This document shows, piece after piece, positions 16,044-25,400 of a DNA stretch of 42,599 nt (the first letter of the stretch is position 1; the number at the start of each line of letters is the position of its first letter). The notes below the pieces were generated by a model. That model was not told the origin of the DNA and searched no databases. It saw only the letters and a list, made by a program, of their open reading frames with translations. The DNA comes from Desulfomonile tiedjei (GTDB lineage Bacteria > Desulfobacterota > Desulfomonilia > Desulfomonilales > Desulfomonilaceae): contig DYLG01000002.1 of assembly GCA_020722215.1 (NCBI GenBank), positions 1 to 42,599 on the forward strand. The letters are read 5' to 3'. Both the position numbers and the translations under genes were made by a program.

Positions 16044-17734
16044 TGCGTCTCCAGCGATTAACCCAGGCTGCTACCCTTCTGTTGTTTCTTTTTCTTTTGA
16101 CATTTGCGGCCCATCCGCTCGAGGAAGGAGTGCCGTTTGATCTTCTGCTGAGGCTGGATCCCCTGATCTGTCTGGGAACACTCGTGACTTGCCGGGAGGC
16201 GCTGTGGTTCTTGCTTCCCGGCTTGATAGTCCTCAGTTCCGCTCTGGTTCTCGGGAGATGGTTTTGCGGACACGTTTGTCCCATGGGTACCACGCTTGAC
16301 ATGGCCGAGGTTCCAATCCGGTCCGGACTCAGACTCTCAGCCAAGGACGCACCCTATGATGGGGGCAACTCAGGTCGGTCGTGGAAGTACCTGGGACTTG
16401 CGGCAATACTTGGAGCGGCTCTAGGTGGGATCTCGCTTGTGCATCTGGGATCTCCGCTTTCTTTGGTTACCCGTTTGTACGGAATCGTGGTGTATCCCAT
16501 CGTGAACCTGGTGGGGGACGGGGCATTGGCATGGCTGGGTCCGTGGCTGAGCCGCCTTGGGTTTCACGGTCCGGCCGGCATGACCATTCCCCAGCGCGTC
16601 TTTGCTGCCAACTTCTTTGTCGCGGTCTTGTTCGTTTGCCTGGCGATGCTCGCGTACAAACAACCCCGCTTCTGGTGCAGGAATCTTTGCCCGGCAGGAG
16701 CGCTTTTTGCCCTTTGTTCCAGGTCTCCCCTGATCCGGCGGAACGTCTCCGAATCCTGTACCCGGTGCGGCAGGTGCGTGCGAGCTTGTCCGACTGGAGC
16801 CATTGGCAGCGACCCGACGTCCACGGCCCACTCGGAGTGCATTGTGTGCCTCCGTTGCGTGGAAATCTGCCCTGAATCTGCGATTTCCTTTGATACCGGC
16901 CCGCGGGGAGAGGCTGTCTCCCTTCCCGCCCCGGATCCCACCAGAAGGGGAATTCTTGCAGCGGTTGCTGCGGGGTTGACAACCGCGGGGTTGCTGCGGA
17001 CCGGCATCAGACAGCCCAGAGCCTGGACAAAGGAACGCGCCTTCACGGATCCCGAACTCATTCGTCCTCCCGGCGCCCTGCCTGAACCCCAGTTTCTGGA
17101 AAGATGCGTTCGTTGCGGTGAATGCATGAAGGCTTGTCCGACTAACACTCTCCAGCCCGTATGGCTGAAAGCCGGGCTGGAGGGCCTGTTCACCCCCGTC
17201 ATAACGCCACGGTTGGCAGCGTGCGCGGTGCATTGCAACGTCTGCGGGAAAGTATGCCCCACCGGCGCCATCCGGGATTTGCCTCTCGTGGAGAAGCAGC
17301 ACGCGAAGGTGGGCACCGCATGGATTATTCGGCAGAACTGCCTTGTCTGGGAGCAGGACAAGCGATGCCTCGTTTGCGACGAGGTATGCCCTTACAAAGC
17401 GATTTCCTTCCAGAAGGTCCCTGATCGGGTCAGCGCCGTTCCTTTCGTGATTGAGAATCGGTGCCTCGGGTGCGGCTGGTGCGAAACCAGATGCCCTGTT
17501 GCCGGGGCGTCGGCCATACGGGTGAACATAATCGGAGAACTGAGGCTCGTCTCAGGATCTTACAGGGCTAAGGCTGAAGAGTATGGGCTGGTCTTTCAAG
17601 AAAAAGAGCCCACGCCGCGTGTTCCGACTCCGGACGCGTTGCGCCTGCCTGAACCGTCGCCTCGGACCACGCCCGACACCGAAACGCCGGAACCAGGCAC
17701 CGAAGGCCTGCCGCCCGGATTCATCAGCAAATAG
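16043..17734 (+). CDS. NapH/NapG-type fusion: membrane polyferredoxin with six predicted 4Fe-4S sites
   Basis: This 563-residue protein looks like two redox proteins joined. Residues 1-300 resemble NapH: several membrane helices, CGHVCPMG and CRNLCPAGAL loops, then two ferredoxin motifs, CTRCGRCVRACP and CIVCLRCVEICP. A short hydrophobic segment preceded by TRRG (about residue 310) follows. The second half resembles NapG/MauM, with CVRCGECMKACP, CNVCGKVCP, CLVCDEVCP and CLGCGWCETRCP. The last ~45 residues are a Pro/Thr-rich tail. It probably moves electrons between the quinone pool and a periplasmic partner. The partner is likely the coupled DUF362 protein, because the start ATG (16043-16045) overlaps that gene's stop. 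No nitrate reductase gene is nearby, so a role in nitrate reduction is not supported. Confidence 0.82.
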   Translation: MRLQRLTQAATLLLFLFLLTFAAHPLEEGVPFDLLLRLDPLICLGTLVTCREALWFLLPGLIVLSSALVLGRWFCGHVCPMGTTLDMAEVPIRSGLRLSAKDAPYDGGNSGRSWKYLGLAAILGAALGGISLVHLGSPLSLVTRLYGIVVYPIVNLVGDGALAWLGPWLSRLGFHGPAGMTIPQRVFAANFFVAVLFVCLAMLAYKQPRFWCRNLCPAGALFALCSRSPLIRRNVSESCTRCGRCVRACPTGAIGSDPTSTAHSECIVCLRCVEICPESAISFDTGPRGEAVSLPAPDPTRRGILAAVAAGLTTAGLLRTGIRQPRAWTKERAFTDPELIRPPGALPEPQFLERCVRCGECMKACPTNTLQPVWLKAGLEGLFTPVITPRLAACAVHCNVCGKVCPTGAIRDLPLVEKQHAKVGTAWIIRQNCLVWEQDKRCLVCDEVCPYKAISFQKVPDRVSAVPFVIENRCLGCGWCETRCPVAGASAIRVNIIGELRLVSGSYRAKAEEYGLVFQEKEPTPRVPTPDALRLPEPSPRTTPDTETPEPGTEGLPPGFISK

Positions 17735-17737
17735 GCT

Positions 17738-17766
17738 CTGGCATTATCGGTTAATTCTGCTATAAT
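17738..17766 (+). promoter_or_regulatory. Sigma-70-type promoter for the kinase gene
   Basis: CTGGCA (17738-17743) and a perfect TATAAT (17761-17766) are separated by 17 bases. The predicted leader is about 85 bases and contains a small hairpin (17803-17807 with 17817-17821). The site starts a few bases after the polyferredoxin stop codon, so the kinase gene can be expressed independently. Confidence 0.55.
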
Positions 17767-17858
17767 ATGCACTTACGATGAACCGGAGTGTTGCGGGGAC
17801 TACCTCATGCAATAGTTGAGGCCGTCCGGAAACAGCGGAGGTCGGAGTTGCAGACATC

Positions 17859-19778
17859 ATGAGTGATCCATGGACTTCCGGAGACGAGATCACCCGCCTG
17901 TGGCGTCAACTTGAGCTGTATGAAGAGCAAGGCCTGTTTTCCCATGCCATGGAAATCTGCAAGAATATCCTCTCCAAAGAGCCGTCACATGAAAGAGCCC
18001 GGTCAAAAATGGATGAGCTTCAGATGGCCAAATTGGAGGACAGCAGCACAGTTGTGGTGGGTTCACCCGACGACGTCCTTTCTCCCAGGCTGGCCATGGA
18101 TCTGGGCCTGGCATACATGGGCATGAACCTGTACGACAGGGCTCTGGAAGAATTCAAAAGGGCTCTTAAGGCATCGCCCCTGGTTCGTTCCCGAGTCTTG
18201 CCGCACATCGCCACCTGTCTTGTCCGCTTGAAACAGTACCAGGACGGACGAGAGACGTTTGCCAGGGTGTTGACGGAATCGGGACTTAGCATGCCCGAAA
18301 AAGGGGTAATCGTCGGCGATGCTCTGAACATGTACGACGAGCTGGATTTGGCGGACGAAGCTCTTCACCTCCTTACTCGTATCCCTGATGACCAAAGGAA
18401 GTACGTTCCCAACTTCGACGGGTTTTTCGAGCGATTCTCCCGGGATGCGGAGGACCAGGAAGATCTCGAAGTCTATGTGGAAGATGACGACACCGGAAAA
18501 GTGTACATGACGCCCAAGCCGGCGACTGGGGCATCCGGCGACTTTCCTGCCGGTGCTCGGCAAGCCTTGGTCCGAAAGGCAAATGACAGCGTGGAAGTGG
18601 TCCCTGTGGAACCTCCGACTCCGATGGCCAATGGGGCCCCTGGCCCGGCGGCTGCACGCGGAGCACCGGCTGACACCGCGGTGCCCGTAGTGCCGGTAGA
18701 AGCCCCGCCCGATGCTGCAGACGCAGACACGGCAAGAACCGTACGCTTCGCTTGCATTTGCGGCAAGGTCCACGTCGTACCCAGAACTTCAGTGGGCGCG
18801 ATCGGCCAATGCTCCGAATGCGGTCGGCAAACTGAGGTCCCGAAAGTGGACACTCGGAGAGATCGCCTCACCCTTCAGGTAATCGGCAAGGTGGTGGGAG
18901 GATGCCGCATTCTCCACAAAATCGGCGGCGGCGGTATGGGAGGAGTGTACAAGGGCCATCATATCGGCCTGGACAAACCTGTGGCGGTAAAGATCCTCCA
19001 CGGCTACCTCGCCGAAAAGGATCCCGTGTTCATCAAGCGGTTTATCAGAGAGGCCCGAGCAACCGCCAAGCTGGAACACCCCAACGTTGTAGGCGTGATG
19101 AACGTGGGGTACGAGAACGGGCTGCACTATCTTGTCATGCCGTACGTGGGAGGCGGAAGCGCTCAGACTTTGCTCGACGCACGCGGACGGCTTACTGCAG
19201 ACGAGGTTCTGGACATTGCCATACAGATAGCCAGAGCCCTGGAAGTGGCCCAAGAGAACAACATCATGCACCGGGACATCAAACCGGCCAACATCCTGTT
19301 CACCAATAAAGGAGAGGCCAAGTTGGCCGATTTGGGGCTTGCCAAGAGCTACCTGGACTCCGGAGATGCAGCAATAACCCAGACGGGGATTGCATGCGGA
19401 ACGCCTCTCTATTTCTCGCCGGAGCAGGCCAAGGGCTCACCGGATCTGGATATTCGATCGGACATCTATTCCCTGGGCATCACCATGTACCACCTGCTTG
19501 AGGGGGAGCCGCCCTTCAGTGCCGAGTCTGCGTACGTAATCTTCCAAAAGCACGTCCACGACGAACTCCCGCCATTCCGGAAAGCCACCCCCCCCGTTCC
19601 CGAGCATGTGGAAAAAATTGTGCGCAAGATGACGGAAAAGGATCCGAGCGACAGATTCGCCAGTGCCAAGGAACTGCGTCAGGCGCTGGAACAGGCCAAG
19701 GAACCCTCTGAGAGAAAACCCGACACCCCTCAGAAAAAGAGCTTTCTGGAACGGCTGGGCCTGACCAAGGGCTCATGA
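17859..19778 (+). CDS. Hanks-type Ser/Thr protein kinase with N-terminal repeat region and zinc-ribbon-like insert
   Basis: This is a 639-residue cytoplasmic kinase. Residues ~10-215 are helical and TPR-like, for example SPRLAMDLGLAYMGMNLYDR followed by ALEEFKRALKASP. A Pro/Ala-rich linker follows (~240-290). At ~298-325 there is a C-x-C-x18-C-x2-C motif (CICGKVH to CSECGRQ) that looks like a zinc ribbon. The kinase domain (~345-610) has the glycine loop GGGGMGGVYKG, AVKIL, the catalytic HRD at 471-473, a DLG magnesium motif at 491-493 and the SPE activation-segment motif. All catalytic residues are present. No membrane segment is seen, unlike many PknB-type kinases. Substrates are unknown. 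The repeat region suggests recruitment of partner proteins (inference). Confidence 0.88.
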   Translation: MSDPWTSGDEITRLWRQLELYEEQGLFSHAMEICKNILSKEPSHERARSKMDELQMAKLEDSSTVVVGSPDDVLSPRLAMDLGLAYMGMNLYDRALEEFKRALKASPLVRSRVLPHIATCLVRLKQYQDGRETFARVLTESGLSMPEKGVIVGDALNMYDELDLADEALHLLTRIPDDQRKYVPNFDGFFERFSRDAEDQEDLEVYVEDDDTGKVYMTPKPATGASGDFPAGARQALVRKANDSVEVVPVEPPTPMANGAPGPAAARGAPADTAVPVVPVEAPPDAADADTARTVRFACICGKVHVVPRTSVGAIGQCSECGRQTEVPKVDTRRDRLTLQVIGKVVGGCRILHKIGGGGMGGVYKGHHIGLDKPVAVKILHGYLAEKDPVFIKRFIREARATAKLEHPNVVGVMNVGYENGLHYLVMPYVGGGSAQTLLDARGRLTADEVLDIAIQIARALEVAQENNIMHRDIKPANILFTNKGEAKLADLGLAKSYLDSGDAAITQTGIACGTPLYFSPEQAKGSPDLDIRSDIYSLGITMYHLLEGEPPFSAESAYVIFQKHVHDELPPFRKATPPVPEHVEKIVRKMTEKDPSDRFASAKELRQALEQAKEPSERKPDTPQKKSFLERLGLTKGS

Positions 19779-19836
19779 CCAAGTCTCAATCCGTCCGAAA
19801 TACCGGGAAATAGGACTGCGGGAAGAGCCCCCTATC

Positions 19837-21399
19837 TCACTCCTTCAGCACTTCATCGGCATCAGGGAGTTCCACCCGATTTCGGCCCCTGCTTTTTGCC
19901 AAGTACAGAGCTGTGTCCGCTTCTCTGACAAGGGCGTACGCGTCAGGCTCTGAGAAGTCCTCTACGCTGGTCACTCCGAAGCTCACCGTGAGGTTGAATT
20001 CCCCTTCGTCGGTACGCAGAGGGCTGGAGGCAAAGTCCTCACGGAGTCTTTCGGCAAGCTGCAGCGAACGCCTCTTGTCGCAGCCTGGCAGGACGAGAAG
20101 GAACTCGTCACCGCCATAACGTCCCACCTCATCGTAGGGCCGGACGGACGCCACGAGTCGCCTGGCCGATTCCTGCAGCACGGCGTCGCCTGCCAAATGC
20201 CCGTACTGATCGTTTATTTCCTTGAAGCGGTCAAGGTCCGCCATGACCACTCCCACCGGCGTCCTTTCTCGCATTGACCTGGACAACTCGCTTCCGAGGC
20301 GGTCAGAGATCGCTCTGCGGTTCCATAGACCGGTGAGACCGTCATGAGTAGCCTGGTAGCGAAGCGCTCTATTGGCCGCTGCCAGATCTTTCGTCAGTTT
20401 GTTTTTCTCCCGCTCTGCATTGTGACGCGCGGTGACATTGCGGACGGACAGCACGGTCAGGGGTCTGTCTTTCCGGGAGAAGAACGCTGCAGTGATCTCC
20501 ACGGCAAAGACTGTTCCGTCTTTAGTCCTGTGATATCTAACCGGAATCCGTCCCGTGGAAGCGTCTCCTGCCTTTCCCTCGGTTAGCTGCTCTGCCGAGA
20601 GATCCGAGCGCGACAACCCAAGCAACTCTTCCCGTGAATATCCGTAAAGCTCGCACGCTGCGGTGTTGACATCCAGAATCTGCCCCGTCTCGCGATCCAT
20701 TATCAAAAGAGCGTGACTGGACGCCTCGAACAGGCCCCTGTATCTCTCCTCACTTTCGCGCAGCGCTGCTTCGGCCTTGTTGCGCTCCTCGATTTCGAGT
20801 TTGAGCTTCTCATTGGCTTCGACAAGATCCGATGTGCGCTCCCCGACACGCCTTTCCAGCTCTTCCCTGTTCCGACGGGTTGACAGCAATTCGTCTCTTT
20901 CGTGGGTCAGGTCTTCCACCAGGATCAGGATATGCCTTTCTTGCCCGAGTCTTAGAGACCTGAAATGCATTCGTCCCCACATGGTTCCTTCTCTCTTCGT
21001 GATCGCACTCTCCACCGCTGAGGGTTTTCTCTGAGAGAAGACCCCGTCCAAGACCGAACGGATCTTGCCGCCCGCTTCTTCGGCCGGGAACAGAAGGGCC
21101 ACCGGCCGACCCTCGAGGCCGTTTCCTATGGCTCCCAGGCTTTCGGAGGCCCGGTTGGCAAACCTGATGAGGAACGAGCGGTCCACAAGTAACGCCGGAA
21201 TGGGCAAAGCGTTCAGGAGCTTTCCCACGGATGTGGCACTCAGTCCCGGCATGGCGAAGCTGCCCGACTGCGTGAGGAACTCTTCAGGGTAGTCGTTGAT
21301 CTCGATGCTGTCGGTGGTCTTGGGCCCACTTCCTGCCTGTGGCTCTCCTACGACAACCTTTTCACACTTTTCGTCGCCACAATACTCGATTTCACTCAT
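19837..21399 (-). CDS. PAS-PAS-GGDEF diguanylate cyclase
   Basis: This 520-residue sensor protein has two PAS-type domains (about 58-165 and 220-330) joined by a coiled coil (170-220, ELERRVGERTSDLVEANEKL), then a GGDEF domain from ~350. The active motif is intact (RYGGDEF, 428-434 region). The inhibitory site RPYD lies five residues upstream, so product inhibition by cyclic di-GMP is expected. No membrane helix is seen, suggesting a cytoplasmic signal such as redox state or a ligand. The ATG at 21399 is preferred over a TTG 36 bases upstream because a GGGA sequence precedes it. It is convergent with the kinase gene, 58 bases away. Confidence 0.88.
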   Translation of the reverse strand: MSEIEYCGDEKCEKVVVGEPQAGSGPKTTDSIEINDYPEEFLTQSGSFAMPGLSATSVGKLLNALPIPALLVDRSFLIRFANRASESLGAIGNGLEGRPVALLFPAEEAGGKIRSVLDGVFSQRKPSAVESAITKREGTMWGRMHFRSLRLGQERHILILVEDLTHERDELLSTRRNREELERRVGERTSDLVEANEKLKLEIEERNKAEAALRESEERYRGLFEASSHALLIMDRETGQILDVNTAACELYGYSREELLGLSRSDLSAEQLTEGKAGDASTGRIPVRYHRTKDGTVFAVEITAAFFSRKDRPLTVLSVRNVTARHNAEREKNKLTKDLAAANRALRYQATHDGLTGLWNRRAISDRLGSELSRSMRERTPVGVVMADLDRFKEINDQYGHLAGDAVLQESARRLVASVRPYDEVGRYGGDEFLLVLPGCDKRRSLQLAERLREDFASSPLRTDEGEFNLTVSFGVTSVEDFSEPDAYALVREADTALYLAKSRGRNRVELPDADEVLKE

Positions 21400-21741
21400 T
21401 GGAGCGTCCCTTCCGAGGTCGCCTCCCGGAGACAAGAGAAGGCTTGGATGAAACTCGCCGGACAGGTCGAACCCTGGAGCAACTCAGATCTCATCGCTTG
21501 CCCGTTCCGGGACTAGCGACGATCAACGTTCTCCCATGCGCTTTCCGTAGATGCGGAGAATGGTGTGAGCCCGATTCACTTCCCTGACGGGCGCTTTGCC
21601 GGCCAGAGGCCCGTTTCGTAACTCGTTCCGCTCATTCTCGCGAAAGGAGCACCAAGAGTCAACAATTGCGCATGCCAGAGTCCCTGGCCGCGCATCGACC
21701 GCCCTGCTGTGGAGCGTCTCGGCGGCTGCCGGCGGGCGTTG
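21400..21741. other. Gap without a recognised gene
   Basis: This 342-base stretch lies between the diguanylate cyclase start and the end of the DUF192 gene, both on the minus strand. It must hold the promoter of the cyclase gene, but no site stood out. Short open frames here lack start signals and homology. Confidence 0.4.
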
Positions 21742-22236
21742 TCAGTCCGCTGCTCCGAAATCGACGCGTTGTCCCATCCTTATGCCGTACTTGTCGCAAG
21801 AGCCCGACTTGATTTCCAGGCAGTAACGGCTTGGATACATCGAGGGATAGATGAGCCCCGAATTCGGCTGAATGCCCTGATAGATCAGTCTTATCAGGCC
21901 GTCCTTGTCGATCCAGAGAGCGTCTATGGGGAACTTCATTCCCTGCATGTGGATCGCATAATTGCCCTCGAACACGAAATCCAACAGCATACCCGTGTCC
22001 TCATCGATGCGATCCCATCCGAGCAGCCCTTGTTTCCTGGCGGCCTCGGTGTCTGCCACAACCGACCTTATTGTCTTAGACCCCAACGTCACCGCAATAG
22101 TTTTCGGCCTGGCCGATTGCACCCGCTTCCCTTCTTTGGACAGGTCCTCAGCCGACACCCATTGCGCCGCCGCCAGCAGGCAAACCGCGGAAAGGACGAT
22201 CTGCGTCATAACGCCGAACCTTGTGCCTATCAACAT
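21742..22236 (-). CDS. Exported DUF192 family protein
   Basis: This 164-residue protein has an N-terminal hydrophobic signal sequence (about residues 9-28, ending near WVSA) followed by a DUF192 domain. Typical pieces are VVADTEAARKQGLLGWDRI, MLLDFVFEGNYAIHMQGM, FPIDALWIDKDG and the closing YCLEIKSGSCDKYGIRMGQR. DUF192 proteins are small beta-rich proteins of unknown biochemical role, often exported. The ATG at 22236 has GGGAG eight bases before it. Earlier in-frame ATGs extend upstream without ribosome binding sites. It is divergent from the helicase gene, with a 257-base intergenic region. Confidence 0.8.
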   Translation of the reverse strand: MLIGTRFGVMTQIVLSAVCLLAAAQWVSAEDLSKEGKRVQSARPKTIAVTLGSKTIRSVVADTEAARKQGLLGWDRIDEDTGMLLDFVFEGNYAIHMQGMKFPIDALWIDKDGLIRLIYQGIQPNSGLIYPSMYPSRYCLEIKSGSCDKYGIRMGQRVDFGAAD

Positions 22237-22407
22237 TGTCTCTGCTCCCATGATCATGAAATCCACGGCCGGCGGCGCGACCGCAACCACGGCGCCGGCC
22301 TGCATCGAGCCTGCCGGACCGAACAACACATCCAGGTCCAGTATATATCATGCGGTTCATCATTGAGGCTAGGAGCCTGGGCACCGTGTGGAAACCCGAC
22401 CATACGG

Positions 22408-22436
22408 TTGACTTGCGGCGCGATGGAGGATATGAT
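22408..22436 (+). promoter_or_regulatory. Sigma-70-type promoter for the helicase-exonuclease gene
   Basis: TTGACT (22408-22413) and TATGAT (22431-22436) are separated by exactly 17 bases. The predicted start of transcription is near 22443, giving a leader of about 50 bases before the ATG at 22494. Confidence 0.6.
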
Positions 22437-22462
22437 CTGGCCGCACAAAGGATCTCTGGTTG

Positions 22463-22478
22463 TAATATATTGATATTA
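22463..22478. promoter_or_regulatory. AT-rich palindrome in the helicase leader (operator candidate)
   Basis: TAATAT and ATATTA form a perfect 6+6 inverted repeat around a 4-base ATTG centre. It lies about 20-35 bases after the predicted transcription start and 15 bases before the start codon, where a bound repressor could block expression. The responsible factor is unknown and the repeat is short enough to be chance. Confidence 0.35.
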
Positions 22479-22493
22479 ATAGTTAATCCGGTC

Positions 22494-25400
22494 ATGCTTC
22501 ATCGCTTCCTCGAGATTCTGCACGACCCTCGGCGTTACGGATGGCAAGTGGCTCACCACGAAGAACTGCCAGAGAATCCTCCTCTGTACGAAAAGATTCC
22601 GGTCGAGCTGCATCCCACAGTGGCTGATCTGATACTGTCATCCGGCATCAAGGATCTGTATTCCCACCAGGTTGAGGCCATCAGGCTGTGCCTTGCGGGG
22701 AGACACGTGGTTTTGGCCACGAGCACAGCCAGCGGCAAGACTCTGGCCTATCAAGCGCCGGTGGTGGACAACCTGGTGCGGGACCCCAGGTCCCACGGCT
22801 TGTTCCTGTTTCCTGTGAAGGCGCTTGAGCGAGACCAACGCGACGCGCTCGTGGGATTTGCCGGCAGCGCTGGGGTGAGCGTGGAGGTGTATGACGGAGA
22901 TACCCCAGAGACCTTGCGAAAAAAGATCAGGACAAAACCCCCAAGGGTTCTCATTACCAATCCTGACATGCTTCATTTGGGATTATTGGCCAATCACGGC
23001 ACGTGGCGGGATTTTTTCGCCAACCTCGGGCACGTGGTCCTCGACGAAGTCCACACGTACAAAGGAATATTCGGGAGCCACATCTCGCAGGTAATGCTCA
23101 GACTGCGCCGTATTTGCGATATGTACGGCTCCGCTCCCGTGTTCTTTTCATCGTCCGCGACCATAGCTGATCCCGGTAAGTTCGTCTCGCGACTCATCGG
23201 TCATGAAGTCACTGTAATCGACCGCTGTGGAGCGCCTTCTCCCACGCGGCATTTCATTTTTATCAATCCGGAGCTGAGCCCTTACACCGTTGCGGCACGC
23301 CTTTTCATAGAGGCTCTTCGCTCAGGTTTGAAAACAATAGTTTTCACGCGGGCCAGAAAGATCACGGAACTGATTACCACCTGGGTTATGCACCAGGCGC
23401 CGGAACTACGCACAAGAGTCAGTTCTTACAGAGCCGGCTTCCTGCCTGAGGAACGCCGCGAGATAGAGAGGCTGCTTTTCTCAGGGAAAATGGACGGCGT
23501 GATCTCTACGTCCGCTCTGGAGATGGGTATTGACGTGGGAGGGCTTGACCTGTGTCTCCTGGTCGGTTACCCGGGCACCATAGTGAATACCTGGCAGAGA
23601 GGCGGCAGAGTGGGTCGCTCAGGCAGACAGAGCGCTATTGTCCTCATTGCCGGCCATGACGCGCTGGATCAGTATTTCCTGAACCATCCGAAGGACTTTT
23701 TCGGACGGAGCTGCGAAGAGGCGGTGCTGGACCCCCTGAACAAAGAGGTCCTCAGGCGTCACCTCCCGTGCGCGGCGTCGGAGTGCCCCATTGGAGTCGA
23801 TGAACCCTGGACGGGCACGGAGCAAGTGCAATCGGTGCTCAAGGAACTCGAAGAAGACCGCGTACTGTTTCGCGATGATCGTAACGGCGCCTGGCATTCT
23901 TACAAAAGGAAGCCTCATCGTGAAGTCGATCTGAGGGGTATAGGAGAGTCCTTCTCAATTTTTCACGAGGAGAAGAAGACGTTGATCGGGACCAGCTCGG
24001 GCTTCAGGGCATTCAAGGAATGCCACGAAGGCGCGGTGTACCTGCACCGAACCAAGCAGTACCTCGTGACAAGAATGGATCTGAAGAGGCGCAACGTTAT
24101 CGCAAGACCCGCGCAGTTGAGCTACTACACCCGTGGACTCTCGGAAAAGGAGACCCAGATCCTCGGCGCACCAATAGATGCACGGGAATTCCCGGGGTTT
24201 ACCGCGCGGGAAGGCCGTCTCAGAGTCACCGAGCAGGTGGTGGCTTACGAGAAACGTCGCACATCCGGTCAGGAACTGATCGACGTAGTGGACTTGGATC
24301 TGCCCGCAATCAGCTTCGAGACCATCGGAATCTGGATTGAGATACCGGAGCGCGTCAAGCAGACAGTCACCGCGGCCGGACTGCACTTCATGGGCGGCAT
24401 CCACGCCCTGGAGCACGCAGCGATTTCCATGTTTCCGTTGTTCGCTCTGTGCGACAGGGATGATATCGGCGGCATCAGCACTCCATGGCACGAACAGGTT
24501 TGTCTTGCCGCGGTGTTCATCTACGACGGACATCCGGGAGGTGTTGGCCTGGCCCATCACATTTTCGGCAGAATCGAGGAACTGCTCGCGAAAACCCGGT
24601 CTCTCGTTCAGGAATGTCCTTGTGAAGAAGGATGCCCATCGTGCATACACTCACCCAAATGCGGCTCAGGCAACAAGCCCCTGGACAAGAGAGCATGCCT
24701 GGCCGTGCTGGAATACCTTTTGGAACCGGAAAAGCTCATGAAACCGCGTATTAGCATCGATGACTCCAAGCGCAGGGAGAGACCCGACAGGCGGGCCGTC
24801 CCGGCCCATTCACCAACCGACGCTGTGAACGCGGATCGGAAGCCCATCTTTCCCGATCTGGCAGCCGGCCAGTCCTCCTCTGGCACTGGACAGACAAGTC
24901 AACCAGCCACAGACCAATACCATCGGGCCGAGGCTTCGCATGGCCGTGAACCGAAGGATACGGCAGCCAAGCTTGCGTTCGAAGCCCGGCAGGGTAAAAC
25001 GGAAACCGCTGAACAGACGTCCCAGAGACCCGCCGGGCCGAGACAACGGGCAAAGAAGCGCGTCGCCCCGAAAGCATTGAACCACATGCGCGTGGTGGTC
25101 TTTGACGTGGAAACTCAGAAACTGGCCCAGGAAGTGGGCGGTTGGGGCAATATTGCCCGGATGGGACTATCCGTTGCGGTGGCACATGTGGAAGGAGAAG
25201 GCTTCCGGACATTTACCGAAGACCGCGTGTCGGAACTGATTGAGCTTCTCAAGAGCGCAGACCTTGTGGTGGGCTTCAACCATGTGGGATTCGACTATAC
25301 CGTGCTGAGCGCGTATTCGAGGGAGAATCTCCGTGCCTTACGGAACCTGGACATTCTTCAGGAAGTCCGGCGGGTGTTGGGCTTTCGTTTGCCGATGGAT

